A stretch of 64,000 nucleotides of DNA, from the NCBI GenBank assembly GCA_022842595.1, contig JALHPF010000030.1, positions 1 to 64,000 on the forward strand. The letters run 5' to 3'. Under the pieces are notes generated by a model, which saw only the letters and a program-made list of their open reading frames with translations, did no database searches and was not told the DNA's origin. Both the position numbers and the translations under genes were made by a program. This DNA is from Rubrivivax sp. (GTDB lineage Bacteria > Pseudomonadota > Gammaproteobacteria > Burkholderiales > Burkholderiaceae_C). This document shows positions 25,787-34,242 of this stretch, in pieces (the stretch's first letter is position 1; every line of letters begins with the position of its first letter).

Positions 25787-28447
25787 ATGTCAGCACCGAG
25801 CGCTGAAGCCGAACCGGGCGCCGGGCGCACCGCCGTTTTCACCATCGTTTCCCGGAACTACTTCCACTTCGCCGTCAACCTGATGGCCAGCGTGAAGCAG
25901 CACCTCCCCGGTGCGCGCCGCGTCGTGGCGATCTGCGACGCCGTCGACGGGCTGGTCTCGCCGGACCCCGGCGTCGAACTGGTGGGCGTCGAAGCGCTGG
26001 GCATCCCAGGGCTGGACCGCATGGCCACCTATTACACGATCCTGGAACTGAACACGGCGATCAAGCCGTCGGTGTTCCGGTGGCTGCTGCGCGATGAAGG
26101 CCTGGACAAGGTCGTCTACTTCGACCCCGACATCGAACTCTTCAGCAGCGGCCGCGAGCTCGTGGAACGGCTGGACAGCGCCGAGGTCGTGCTCACGCCG
26201 CACCTGCTGGCACCGCTGGAAGACGACCTCCACCCCAGCGATCTGCAGATCCTGCAGAGCGGCACCTACAACCTGGGCTTCCTGGCGCTGCGCCGCTCGG
26301 CGCAGACGCAGCGGCTGCTGCAGTGGTGGGCGGCCAAGCTGGTTCGCGACTGCGTGGTGGACATCCCGCGCGGGCTGTTCACCGACCAGAAGTGGATGGA
26401 CCTGGTCCCCGGCTTCTTCGACCACGTGCACATCGAACGCCACGCCGGCTGGAACGTGGCGTACTGGAACCTGGCCCATCGCGATGTCGAAGCCGACGGC
26501 GCCTGCTGGCGCGTGAACAGCCAGCCGCTGTTCTTCTTCCATTTCTCGGGCTTCGACCCGAAAAGCGGATCGATCAGCAAGCACCAGGACCGCTACACGA
26601 TGGCCGACTGCAACCCTGCCGTGCAGCGCCTGTTCGCCCACTACGACCGCCAGCTCACGCTGGCCGGCCGCGAGCAGTACGCCCGGCTGCCCTACGCCTA
26701 TGCACGGCTGGGCGACGGCACCGCGCTGCCGGACTGCGCGCGCCGCGTGCTGCGGCTGGAACTGGACTGGAACCAGGACCTGCCCGACCTGCGCAGCGTC
26801 GAGGGCGCACGCTGGCTGGTCGACTTCCTGACCGCGCCAGTCGACGCCCAGCAGCCCGCCATCTCGCGCCTGGCCCTGCAGCTGTACCGCGACCGCGACG
26901 ATCTGCAGATGGCCTTCCCCGACATGCTGCTGACGCGCCGGGAGGCTTACCTGTCGTGGTTTGCCGACCGTGCCGGCCCCGAAGCCGGCGTGGTCGGCCC
27001 ACTGGCGGCGGCGCGGGCGCAGCCCGTCACGCCGCCCACCGAGGGAGCGGCCGCCGATGACTCACCCGCCCCGGCGCTGCCCGTGCCCGCCGCGGCTGCC
27101 ACCACTGCAGCGCCGCCGCCGCAGGTGGTGCAACCGTACAGGCTGGCCTACCGGCTGGCCTACAAGGCGCGCCATCTGATCCGGCCGGTGACGTCGCTGG
27201 AGTTCCGGGCGAAGGCGCGCACCGCCCTGCTCAATCGCGCCTTCCCGGCCCAGGCCAGCCCCCTGGCCGCGGCGCCCGCCACAACGCCGTCTGCCGAGGC
27301 GGAACGCCGGCAGCATCCCGACGGTGTCACCGTCATCGGCTACGTCAAGGCCGAAAGCGGGGTCGGCGAATCCGCACGCGCCACGCTGCGGGCGCTGGCC
27401 ACCACGGGCATTGCGCATTCGCTGGTGGACTTCCGCACCGGCAACGTGTCGCGCATGGCCGAAACCGTGGACGAGTCGCTGGCCAACGGTACGCAGCATG
27501 CGGTGAGCCTGTTCCACATCAACGCCGACCAGTTGCCGATAGCGCGCACCTTCCTCGGCGAAGCCGCTTTCACCGACACCTACCGCATCGGCTTCTGGGC
27601 CTGGGAACTGGAAAACTTCCCGGCGCCGTGGCATGGCGCGTTCGCCCATGTCGACGAAGTCTGGGTGCCTTCGACGTTCTGCCAGCGTGCCATTGGCGCG
27701 GTGGCGCCGGTGCCGGTGCTGGTGATGCCGCATGCCGTCGAGATTCCGGCCCGGCTGGCGCCGGACCGGGCCCGGTTCGGGCTGCCTGCCGATGCCGTCG
27801 TCTTCCTGACGATGGCCGACATGATGAGCCTGGCGGGCCGCAAGAACCCGTACGCCGCCGTGCAGGCGTTCGTCGATGCATTCGGCCAGAGCGGCACCGG
27901 GACCGGCCCGCAGCCGGTGCTGGTCGTCAAGATCGCCAATGCCCACCGTGACCCGGCGGCCTATGCCCGGCTGCAGGCCATGGCAGCCGGATGCCCGGGC
28001 ATCCAGCTGCTGTCGGAAAGCCTGGATCGCGCCACGCTCAACTGCCTGCTCGATTCGGTCGACAGCTTCGTCTCGCTGCACCGGTCCGAGGGCTTCGGCC
28101 TGGTGATGGCCGAGGCCATGGCGCGCGGCAAGGTCGTGGTCGCCACCGGCTGGTCGGGCAACATGGACTTCATGAGCACGGCGAACTCGCTTCCCGTCGA
28201 CTACACGCTGGTGCGGCTGGACGAAGACCATGGTCCCTATGCCCGCGGCGAACGCTGGGCCGAGCCGAGTCTTGCGGACGCATCCGCCAAGCTCAGGCAG
28301 GTGGCTCGGGACCACGCCCTGCGCGAACGACTCGGCAGGCGCGCGCGGGAGGACTGCGCGGCCATGCTTGCGCCAGCCGTCGTCGGCAGCCTTCAGAAAC
28401 AGCGGATCGCACAGGTGTTGAAGCTTCTGGCCACGCGCAGCCGTTGA
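25787..28447 (+). CDS. Two-domain glycosyltransferase
   Basis: An 886-residue protein. Residues about 14-300 are a GT-A/GT8-like domain with KVVYFDPDIELF (109-119, DxD motif), GTYNLGFLALRR and TDQKWMDLVPGFF. Residues about 390-460 are an Ala/Pro linker. Residues about 510-885 are a GT-B (family 4) domain beginning GVTVIGYVKAESGVGESAR and carrying the HRSEGFGLVMAEAMARGKVV donor-binding motif near 764-783. It should add two sugars of a repeat unit. The Shine-Dalgarno is modest (CAGGAA). It converges on the acyltransferase gene. Confidence 0.82.
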   Translation: MSAPSAEAEPGAGRTAVFTIVSRNYFHFAVNLMASVKQHLPGARRVVAICDAVDGLVSPDPGVELVGVEALGIPGLDRMATYYTILELNTAIKPSVFRWLLRDEGLDKVVYFDPDIELFSSGRELVERLDSAEVVLTPHLLAPLEDDLHPSDLQILQSGTYNLGFLALRRSAQTQRLLQWWAAKLVRDCVVDIPRGLFTDQKWMDLVPGFFDHVHIERHAGWNVAYWNLAHRDVEADGACWRVNSQPLFFFHFSGFDPKSGSISKHQDRYTMADCNPAVQRLFAHYDRQLTLAGREQYARLPYAYARLGDGTALPDCARRVLRLELDWNQDLPDLRSVEGARWLVDFLTAPVDAQQPAISRLALQLYRDRDDLQMAFPDMLLTRREAYLSWFADRAGPEAGVVGPLAAARAQPVTPPTEGAAADDSPAPALPVPAAAATTAAPPPQVVQPYRLAYRLAYKARHLIRPVTSLEFRAKARTALLNRAFPAQASPLAAAPATTPSAEAERRQHPDGVTVIGYVKAESGVGESARATLRALATTGIAHSLVDFRTGNVSRMAETVDESLANGTQHAVSLFHINADQLPIARTFLGEAAFTDTYRIGFWAWELENFPAPWHGAFAHVDEVWVPSTFCQRAIGAVAPVPVLVMPHAVEIPARLAPDRARFGLPADAVVFLTMADMMSLAGRKNPYAAVQAFVDAFGQSGTGTGPQPVLVVKIANAHRDPAAYARLQAMAAGCPGIQLLSESLDRATLNCLLDSVDSFVSLHRSEGFGLVMAEAMARGKVVVATGWSGNMDFMSTANSLPVDYTLVRLDEDHGPYARGERWAEPSLADASAKLRQVARDHALRERLGRRAREDCAAMLAPAVVGSLQKQRIAQVLKLLATRSR

Positions 28448-28468
28448 CACGGCCGGCGACCCACGAGC

Positions 28469-29593
28469 TCAGGGAATGGACTTCCCGGAGCCTGAGCCGC
28501 GCAGCATGACTGGCCGCGCCTGCAGGGCGCCAGGCTCGGGCTGGAGCCAACGCCGGGCGAAATCGATCGACGGTCGTTCGACCCACCGCCACATCGCAGC
28601 GGACGCCGCCACGACGAGCAATGTCGACAGCCAGGGCAGCCAAGGGGCAGGGCCGGTGTGGGGTGTGAGCCACTGCACGACGGCGAATCCGATGGTGCCG
28701 TGCAAGAGATACAGCGAATACGAAATGAGCCCGCCGAGGTGCAGGAACCGGGGCATCGTCCGGTCGATGCACAAGCCGAAGATTCCCAGCGCATAGACCA
28801 GCGAGAGCAGATACGAGTTGGTCAGCGGCTGGAATGCCGTGTGGATGCTGGCGATGGCCCAGGCGAATAGGAACCAGTTGGCCGCGAACAGCAGGACCGC
28901 CACCCACACCCGGCACAGCCCCTGGCGCGCGAGGTAGATGACGCTGCCCATCAACAGCACGGGCAGGTACGTCGCCGACGCCGCAAACAGGAAGAACGAC
29001 GCGCCGAAGTCCCTGGCCACCAGACAGATGAGCGCCGCAACCAAGGTGATGGCGGCGACGCCGACCGCCACGCCACGACCCCGCAGCAGCGGAATGGCCA
29101 GCGCCACCAGCGCATAGAAGATCACCTCGATCACGAGCGTCCAGCCGACCCCCAGCACGATGACCTGGGGCACGGTCAGGTAACCCAGCAGACTGGCGCC
29201 GAGCAGATAGTCGGTCAGCGGCCGGCTCGTGCCCTGGGCAGCATCGATCACAGCCACCACGCCCACGGCCAACACCAGCGGCGGCCCGATGCGGCAGACG
29301 CGGCGGACCACGAAGGTGCCCATCGATTCCCGGCGCGCCGCATGCAGGATGACGAAGCCGCTGATCAGGAAGAACAGGCAAACGCCCAGCCAGCCGAAGT
29401 CCTGGATGATGCCCAGCGGGCCGGTGACATGCTGCCGCACCAGCGGCACGGGTTCGAACGCCGCGCCGGCAAAGCGCTCGCCGGCGACGGCGAAGAGGTG
29501 GTCGTACACCACCATCAACACGGCCAGGCCGCGCAGGGCGTCGAGCGCGGCGAATCGATGGACGGTTTCCGTGCCTGTGAGCTTGATCGACAT
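28469..29593 (-). CDS. Acyltransferase family 3, probable O-antigen O-acetylase
   Basis: A 374-residue integral membrane protein with about ten helices. The N-terminal RFAALDALRGLAVLMVVYDH carries the family's R/D/RG and histidine motifs. Members O-acetylate lipopolysaccharide or other glycans from the periplasmic side. ATG 29593 fits the family best; upstream in-frame starts at 29626 and 29641 would place an octamer repeat inside the coding sequence. It lies 107 bp downstream of the PIG-L gene. Confidence 0.88.
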   Translation of the reverse strand: MSIKLTGTETVHRFAALDALRGLAVLMVVYDHLFAVAGERFAGAAFEPVPLVRQHVTGPLGIIQDFGWLGVCLFFLISGFVILHAARRESMGTFVVRRVCRIGPPLVLAVGVVAVIDAAQGTSRPLTDYLLGASLLGYLTVPQVIVLGVGWTLVIEVIFYALVALAIPLLRGRGVAVGVAAITLVAALICLVARDFGASFFLFAASATYLPVLLMGSVIYLARQGLCRVWVAVLLFAANWFLFAWAIASIHTAFQPLTNSYLLSLVYALGIFGLCIDRTMPRFLHLGGLISYSLYLLHGTIGFAVVQWLTPHTGPAPWLPWLSTLLVVAASAAMWRWVERPSIDFARRWLQPEPGALQARPVMLRGSGSGKSIP

Positions 29594-29630
29594 GGCGACG
29601 TGGCGTACGTGGCGAGGTGGCGACATGGCA
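29590..29630. repeat. Imperfect octamer repeat at the acyltransferase start
   Basis: Five 8-bp units follow one another: ACATGGCG, ACGTGGCG, (T), ACGTGGCG, AGGTGGCG, ACATGGCA. The unit length is not a multiple of three, and the repeat lies between possible upstream start codons and the body of the acyltransferase gene. Confidence 0.6.
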
Positions 29631-29700
29631 GACACGTCCACCCGATCACGGCCTAAACGCCCATGTTACGGTGACATCGCCGCAACGTCCCCTTTTCGGT

Positions 29701-30462
29701 TCAGTCCAGGCCCAGCCGCCGACGGATTCGTTCGGCGTCGCCGGACACCACGCTCCTCACGCCGCCGGCCATGTCGCCCGCCGCGACGACCTGGTAGGCC
29801 TCCGCATGCGACACGTTCGGCCCCAGCGTGTAGGACCGGAATCGGTTCAGCGCCAGCAGTTGCTCGCCATAGGCCTGCTGGGCCAGCTGCGATTCGAAGC
29901 AGTCGATCGCGGCACGCTTGCGCGGCAGACAGGCGGTGATGTCGACCAGCAGGTTGGCGAACAAGGGATGGCCCACCTCGTAGTACGCCAGCCGGGCCGC
30001 AGCCTCGGCGCCCAGGGCCCGCACGAAGGCCTGGCTCGCAGCCAGGCTGGCGCTGCGATGGTCCGGGTGCACTTCGTAGGGCGACGGGGCCAGCACCCAG
30101 TCGGCGCCGCTGTCGGCGATGGCCGCCGCCATGCGGGCCACCAGGGCCTCGTCGGCGCTGACACCGCGGTCGGGCAGGCGCCAGAACTCGGGCAGCGCCG
30201 CGGCCCGGCCCGAACCCGCGGCCAGGGCCCGGGCGGCGGCCACGGACTCGGCTTCGCGCACGGACGCATCGCCACCCTGGTCGCCGCTGGTCAGCACGAC
30301 CACATTGACCGGCAAACCTGCCTGCAGGCAGTTGGCCAGCAGCCCGCCGCAGCCCAGGATCTCGTCGTCGGGATGCGGCGCAAACACGATCAGGCCCCGC
30401 GCCGGCACGGTCAGCCGTGCGCTGTAGGGGTAGATCGAGGGTTCATCGGGCAGGTTCGGCAT
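29701..30462 (-). CDS. PIG-L family deacetylase (LmbE-like)
   Basis: A 253-residue zinc-dependent amide hydrolase. The metal-binding APHPDDE is at 28-34 and the second HPDH motif is near 132. PIG-L/LmbE enzymes remove acetyl groups from N-acetylglucosamine-containing substrates; in this context an activated sugar or O-antigen sugar is likely. ATG 30462 is chosen, 7 bp after the upstream stop; a GTG at 30489 would overlap that gene. Confidence 0.85.
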   Translation of the reverse strand: MPNLPDEPSIYPYSARLTVPARGLIVFAPHPDDEILGCGGLLANCLQAGLPVNVVVLTSGDQGGDASVREAESVAAARALAAGSGRAAALPEFWRLPDRGVSADEALVARMAAAIADSGADWVLAPSPYEVHPDHRSASLAASQAFVRALGAEAAARLAYYEVGHPLFANLLVDITACLPRKRAAIDCFESQLAQQAYGEQLLALNRFRSYTLGPNVSHAEAYQVVAAGDMAGGVRSVVSGDAERIRRRLGLD

Positions 30463-30469
30463 CGTCGGT

Positions 30470-32215
30470 TCAGCGGAAGTCGGTGTCACCGCCCATCAGG
30501 AACCAGCGGTCCTGCAGTTCCAGCGGTGACAGCCCGGGGCTGTGGGCATTGGCAGGCACGGTCACGTCCAGCGGCAGTTCGGTGGCCGGGTCGGCGGGGT
30601 CGTCCAGGCAGGCACGGTGCGAGCGCGTGACCCAGGTTTCGAGCCGCTCGCGCCCCAGCCCATGGGCCTGGTGGCGGGCCAGCCTCACCAGCGCAGGCAA
30701 CTGGTCGCGCGCACCCACGACATCGAGCAACTCCACGGCGTGTTCGTGCACCCGCAGCACCACGGCGCCGCGGCAGTGCTGGTCTGCCGCCGAGCGCAGC
30801 AGCACGGCCTGGTGCGGCACGTGCGGACGCCGGCCATAGCGCTGGCGCAGCCAGGCCGGGTCGCGCACGCCCAGCGCGCTGTCGGCAAAGCTGATCGCCA
30901 TGGCGGCCCAGGCCTGCTCGAGTTCCTGCCACGGCAAGGAAGCCTCCTGGAGCGTGGCCAAGTCCAGGGGTTCAGCCTGCATCGCGTCGGGCCAGGCCGG
31001 CAGGGCCGGCCAGGACAGGGCCACCACGGCATCCACCGGGGCATACAAACCCAGCCGCTGCGCCACGCGCATGGCGCGGGAATTGGGGAAGCCGAAGCCC
31101 ACGGCATGGGGTCGGCCCCAGCCGATCTGGCTTTCCAGCAGGCTGGCGCTGACCTTGTGGAACGGCCCCTGCCGGTCCAGGCCGGCCTTGACCTCGGCCG
31201 AGACCATCACGTCCCCGACCTGGCAGGCCAGGGCCGGCTGCCCCATCAGGTGCACGCGACGGCTGAATGCGGCGTAGTGGGCCACCAGAGCGTCACCCTG
31301 CCACAGGCCCAGCGCCCGGCCGCGGCCTTCGCCGTACTTCCAGTGCCAGGTGGCCGCGTCCATCTCGTGGCCGAAGCTGCGGCTGAACAGGTCGCGCATC
31401 GCCGGCGCCTGTGCCGCGGTCACGGCACCCAGACGCAGCCGCGGCCGGGCCTGGCGTCGCAGGCGCAGCAGCCGGTAGCCGTAGACCCCGGCGTCGTAGA
31501 GCGCACGGTAGCGCCCGGCCGACGCGATCAGCATGTCGAGCTGCTCCGGGCCGACACCGAGTTCGGCCACCAGGCATTGGCGGTGCTGCCGGACCATCGC
31601 CGCGATGGCGTCCAGTGTCGGCGCGGCCTGCGTGCCCAGGTCCAGCATCTGGTCGACCTGCCAGCCGAAGCGCCCGGCCAGGGCGACGAAGTGGTCGAAG
31701 TGGTGCAGGCCGCCGTGCGCCTCGCCTTCGCGCCGCAATGCGAATTCATCCATCAGCAGCAGGGTTGCGCCTTCTTCCGCGAGCAGGCGGTCGGCCGCTT
31801 CGAACAGGTCCAGCGGCTCGATGTACTGGGCGCTTTCCTGCAGCAGCATCAGGTCGAAGGCCTGCGCCGGAGCCGGCAGGTCTTCGAGCCGGCAGACCTG
31901 CACCTGCACGGCGGCGCCATGGCGCTCGCGGGCGATGGCGGCCTGGGCGGCGTCGGGGGTGATGCCCAGCGCGGTGTAGCCCGACTGCTGCAGGCGTTGC
32001 AGCGTCGTGCCCAGCCCGATGCCGACCTCAAGCACCCGGCAGGGCGCTGCCGGCATGTGGGCCCACAGCAGGTCGCTGGCGCGGCGCTGGGCCGGGCCGG
32101 TGGGCTCGTCGGGCGTGGCGTACAGGCCGTAGTGCAGGTAGTCCAGCGGAATGCCGGACCAGGCCAGCATCGCCGCGTAGACATTCAAGGGAAAGCTGAT
32201 GTCGCGCAGGTTCAT
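30470..32215 (-). CDS. Methyltransferase-GNAT acetyltransferase fusion
   Basis: A 581-residue protein with two domains. Residues about 45-235 are a Rossmann methyltransferase (VLEVGIGLGTTLQRL at about 61-75, with LLLQESAQYIEPLDLF downstream). Residues about 265-575 resemble a GNAT-type N-acyltransferase (FSRSFGHEMDAATWHWKYGEGRG ... VSAEVKAGLDRQGPF ... GFGFPNSRAMRVAQRLG). It may both methylate and acylate sugars of the surface glycan. Its ATG overlaps the stop of the next methyltransferase gene (ATGA). Confidence 0.75.
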   Translation of the reverse strand: MNLRDISFPLNVYAAMLAWSGIPLDYLHYGLYATPDEPTGPAQRRASDLLWAHMPAAPCRVLEVGIGLGTTLQRLQQSGYTALGITPDAAQAAIARERHGAAVQVQVCRLEDLPAPAQAFDLMLLQESAQYIEPLDLFEAADRLLAEEGATLLLMDEFALRREGEAHGGLHHFDHFVALAGRFGWQVDQMLDLGTQAAPTLDAIAAMVRQHRQCLVAELGVGPEQLDMLIASAGRYRALYDAGVYGYRLLRLRRQARPRLRLGAVTAAQAPAMRDLFSRSFGHEMDAATWHWKYGEGRGRALGLWQGDALVAHYAAFSRRVHLMGQPALACQVGDVMVSAEVKAGLDRQGPFHKVSASLLESQIGWGRPHAVGFGFPNSRAMRVAQRLGLYAPVDAVVALSWPALPAWPDAMQAEPLDLATLQEASLPWQELEQAWAAMAISFADSALGVRDPAWLRQRYGRRPHVPHQAVLLRSAADQHCRGAVVLRVHEHAVELLDVVGARDQLPALVRLARHQAHGLGRERLETWVTRSHRACLDDPADPATELPLDVTVPANAHSPGLSPLELQDRWFLMGGDTDFR

Positions 32216-33063
32216 GGGGGGTGTTGCGGCCCGGTGTGGGGGTGGCCGGGCCGGCTGCCCGGCACTGGCGTCAGGTCGTCCAGGCGCCAGACGCCCAGCA
32301 TCTTGTCGCCGTACTGGGCTTCGGCGCTGCCTTCGTGCACGACGAGCAGGGGCTCGGGCAGACCGAAGGGGGGTGCCTGCAGGTTGATGGGGCGCCAGTG
32401 TCCGGCTTCGATGTCCGGGTTGTCGGCGTGGGCCGGGAAGCTGGTGGCCAGCAGGTAGCGCGCACCGCTGCGCCGCAGGTTGGCCAGGGCCTGCACGACC
32501 AGCGCGTTGGGCAGGTGCACCAGGCAGTCGCGACAGAGCACGGCATCGGCCGCAGGCAAGGGGTCGCTGATGAGGTCGAGGCAGACGAAGTCGACACCCG
32601 GCCGGCCATGCCGGCGCATCGTCTCGGCAACCAGCTCGGGCACGATGTCGGCGCCCAGGTAGTCGATGCCGCTCAGGTCGACCCGGCTCATCCAATGGAA
32701 GTCGCCGCACGGCAGGTCGAGCAGGCGCTGCACCTGCAGGTGGCGCAGCAGCGCCGGCAGCTCCTGTCGCAGCGACTGGGTCTCCTGCAGTGTCGACCCG
32801 CCGCCCGACACCGACTCGGCCGAGCTCCAGATGTTCTTGGCATGGATGAGACGGAACACGTCGCCCACGGGCAGCCGCCGCACCAGCCAGCGCCAGGCCA
32901 GCGACCGCCACCAGTCGGGCCGCGGGAAAGGGTGCGCGCCGGTGAGCAGCCGAACCAGTTCGTCACGGCTCAGGCCGGACGCAGCCGCCTGGGCCACCCG
33001 GCCCCAGAAGGATGGCGGCCGTGCTGCGGCCGCGCCGGTGGCCGGCGGGCTAGAAGGGTTCAT
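32212..33063 (-). CDS. Class I SAM-dependent methyltransferase
   Basis: A 283-residue methyltransferase with the SAM-binding motif LLDLPCGDF (114-122) and DYLGADIVPELV. The stretch AVLCRDCLVHLPNALV is the post-II region. The first 60 residues include FWGRVAQAAASG and a basic helix. It lies within the ABC-exporter O-antigen operon, where methyltransferases often cap the nonreducing end of the chain; that role is inferred. Confidence 0.8.
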   Translation of the reverse strand: MNPSSPPATGAAAARPPSFWGRVAQAAASGLSRDELVRLLTGAHPFPRPDWWRSLAWRWLVRRLPVGDVFRLIHAKNIWSSAESVSGGGSTLQETQSLRQELPALLRHLQVQRLLDLPCGDFHWMSRVDLSGIDYLGADIVPELVAETMRRHGRPGVDFVCLDLISDPLPAADAVLCRDCLVHLPNALVVQALANLRRSGARYLLATSFPAHADNPDIEAGHWRPINLQAPPFGLPEPLLVVHEGSAEAQYGDKMLGVWRLDDLTPVPGSRPGHPHTGPQHPP

Positions 33064-34231
33064 CGAGAACCTCGACGGCGCGCGTCTCACGCCCGGCCGC
33101 CGCATAGACGCCGCGATGACGCTGCGCCACGGCCAGGCAGTCGGGCCAGTCGGCCGCACGGGCTGCGGCCCGGGCCGCCAGCCGCTGGCCCAGGGCCGGC
33201 TGCTGCAGCAGCTGGCACAGGCCGGCGGCATAGGCCGCCTCGTCGTCGGCCAGCAGCAGCGCGGCATCGCCGGTGACGTCGGGCACGCCGCCGACCGCCG
33301 TGCAGGCGATGGGCAGCCCGGCGCACAGGGCCTCGAGATGGGCCATGCCGAAGGACTCGGTGGCCGAGGCGCTGGTGAAGGCATCGGCGGCTGCGAAGTA
33401 CAGCCAGGGCTGGTCGCTGGCCACCACCAGCGGCGGCGGCGCGCCGAGGTCCTGCGCCAGCTGGCGCAGCGGCTGCGCATCGCCTTCACCCAGGATCACC
33501 AGCCGCCAGCCCGGCCCGGCCTGCGCCAACGCCCGCACGACCCAGTCCAGGCGCTTGAGCGGTATCAGCTGGCCCACCGCCAGCAGCACCGCGTCGCCCT
33601 CAGGCCAGCCGAGCGTCGCGCGGGCTTGCGCACGGCGGGTCGCCGGCCAGGCGGGGCGGGCGTGCGGAATCACTTGCGCCTGCCTGGGCAGGCCGGGCAG
33701 GCCCAGTTCGGCAGCCCATTCCCGGGCACCGCTCGGGGTCGGGAACACGACCCAGTCCAGGCCGCGCAGGGCCTGCCGTTCGAGCCGATCGAGCAGGCCC
33801 GCAACGGCATCGGGCAGCGGCAGCACATGGCGGTGCACGGCCTGCGCCAGGCCGTGGAAGCCATGCTGCGTGGTTCCCAGCGGTTGGCGCGCCACACCAG
33901 GCACCGACAGCACGCCGTGGGCCACGACGGCATCGTGGCAGTGCACGTGGGTGTAGCCCTGGGCCTGCGCCAGCTGCGCCGCCAGACGCCCGGTCTCCCA
34001 GGCGCGGCTGACGACCTCGAACAGGCCTTGCAGGGCGCTGCCGTGCGCCTGCGCCCAGCGCCCTGCCCGCTCGCTGGCCCGGGCTGCGGTCTGCGCCGGC
34101 AAGTCGGCCGAACGCAGCATGCCGACGGCAACACCGTCCGCAGCCAGGCCGGCGTTCAACTGGGCCACGGCGCGGCCGAGGCCATAGCGCTCGTCGCCGG
34201 GCATTTCACGCGTGACCTGCAGCACCTTCAT
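33050..34231 (-). CDS. Glycosyltransferase family 4
   Basis: A 393-residue GT-B glycosyltransferase. The N-terminal MKVLQVTREMPGDERYGLGRAV is the acceptor Rossmann fold with the glycine loop; the C-terminal domain has LLAVGQLIPLKRLD and ATESFGMAHLEALCAGLPI with the conserved E-x7-E spacing. It overlaps the downstream methyltransferase by 14 bp and follows wzt by 11 bp. Confidence 0.87.
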   Translation of the reverse strand: MKVLQVTREMPGDERYGLGRAVAQLNAGLAADGVAVGMLRSADLPAQTAARASERAGRWAQAHGSALQGLFEVVSRAWETGRLAAQLAQAQGYTHVHCHDAVVAHGVLSVPGVARQPLGTTQHGFHGLAQAVHRHVLPLPDAVAGLLDRLERQALRGLDWVVFPTPSGAREWAAELGLPGLPRQAQVIPHARPAWPATRRAQARATLGWPEGDAVLLAVGQLIPLKRLDWVVRALAQAGPGWRLVILGEGDAQPLRQLAQDLGAPPPLVVASDQPWLYFAAADAFTSASATESFGMAHLEALCAGLPIACTAVGGVPDVTGDAALLLADDEAAYAAGLCQLLQQPALGQRLAARAAARAADWPDCLAVAQRHRGVYAAAGRETRAVEVLDEPF

Positions 34232-34242
34232 CGGCAGCGGCC

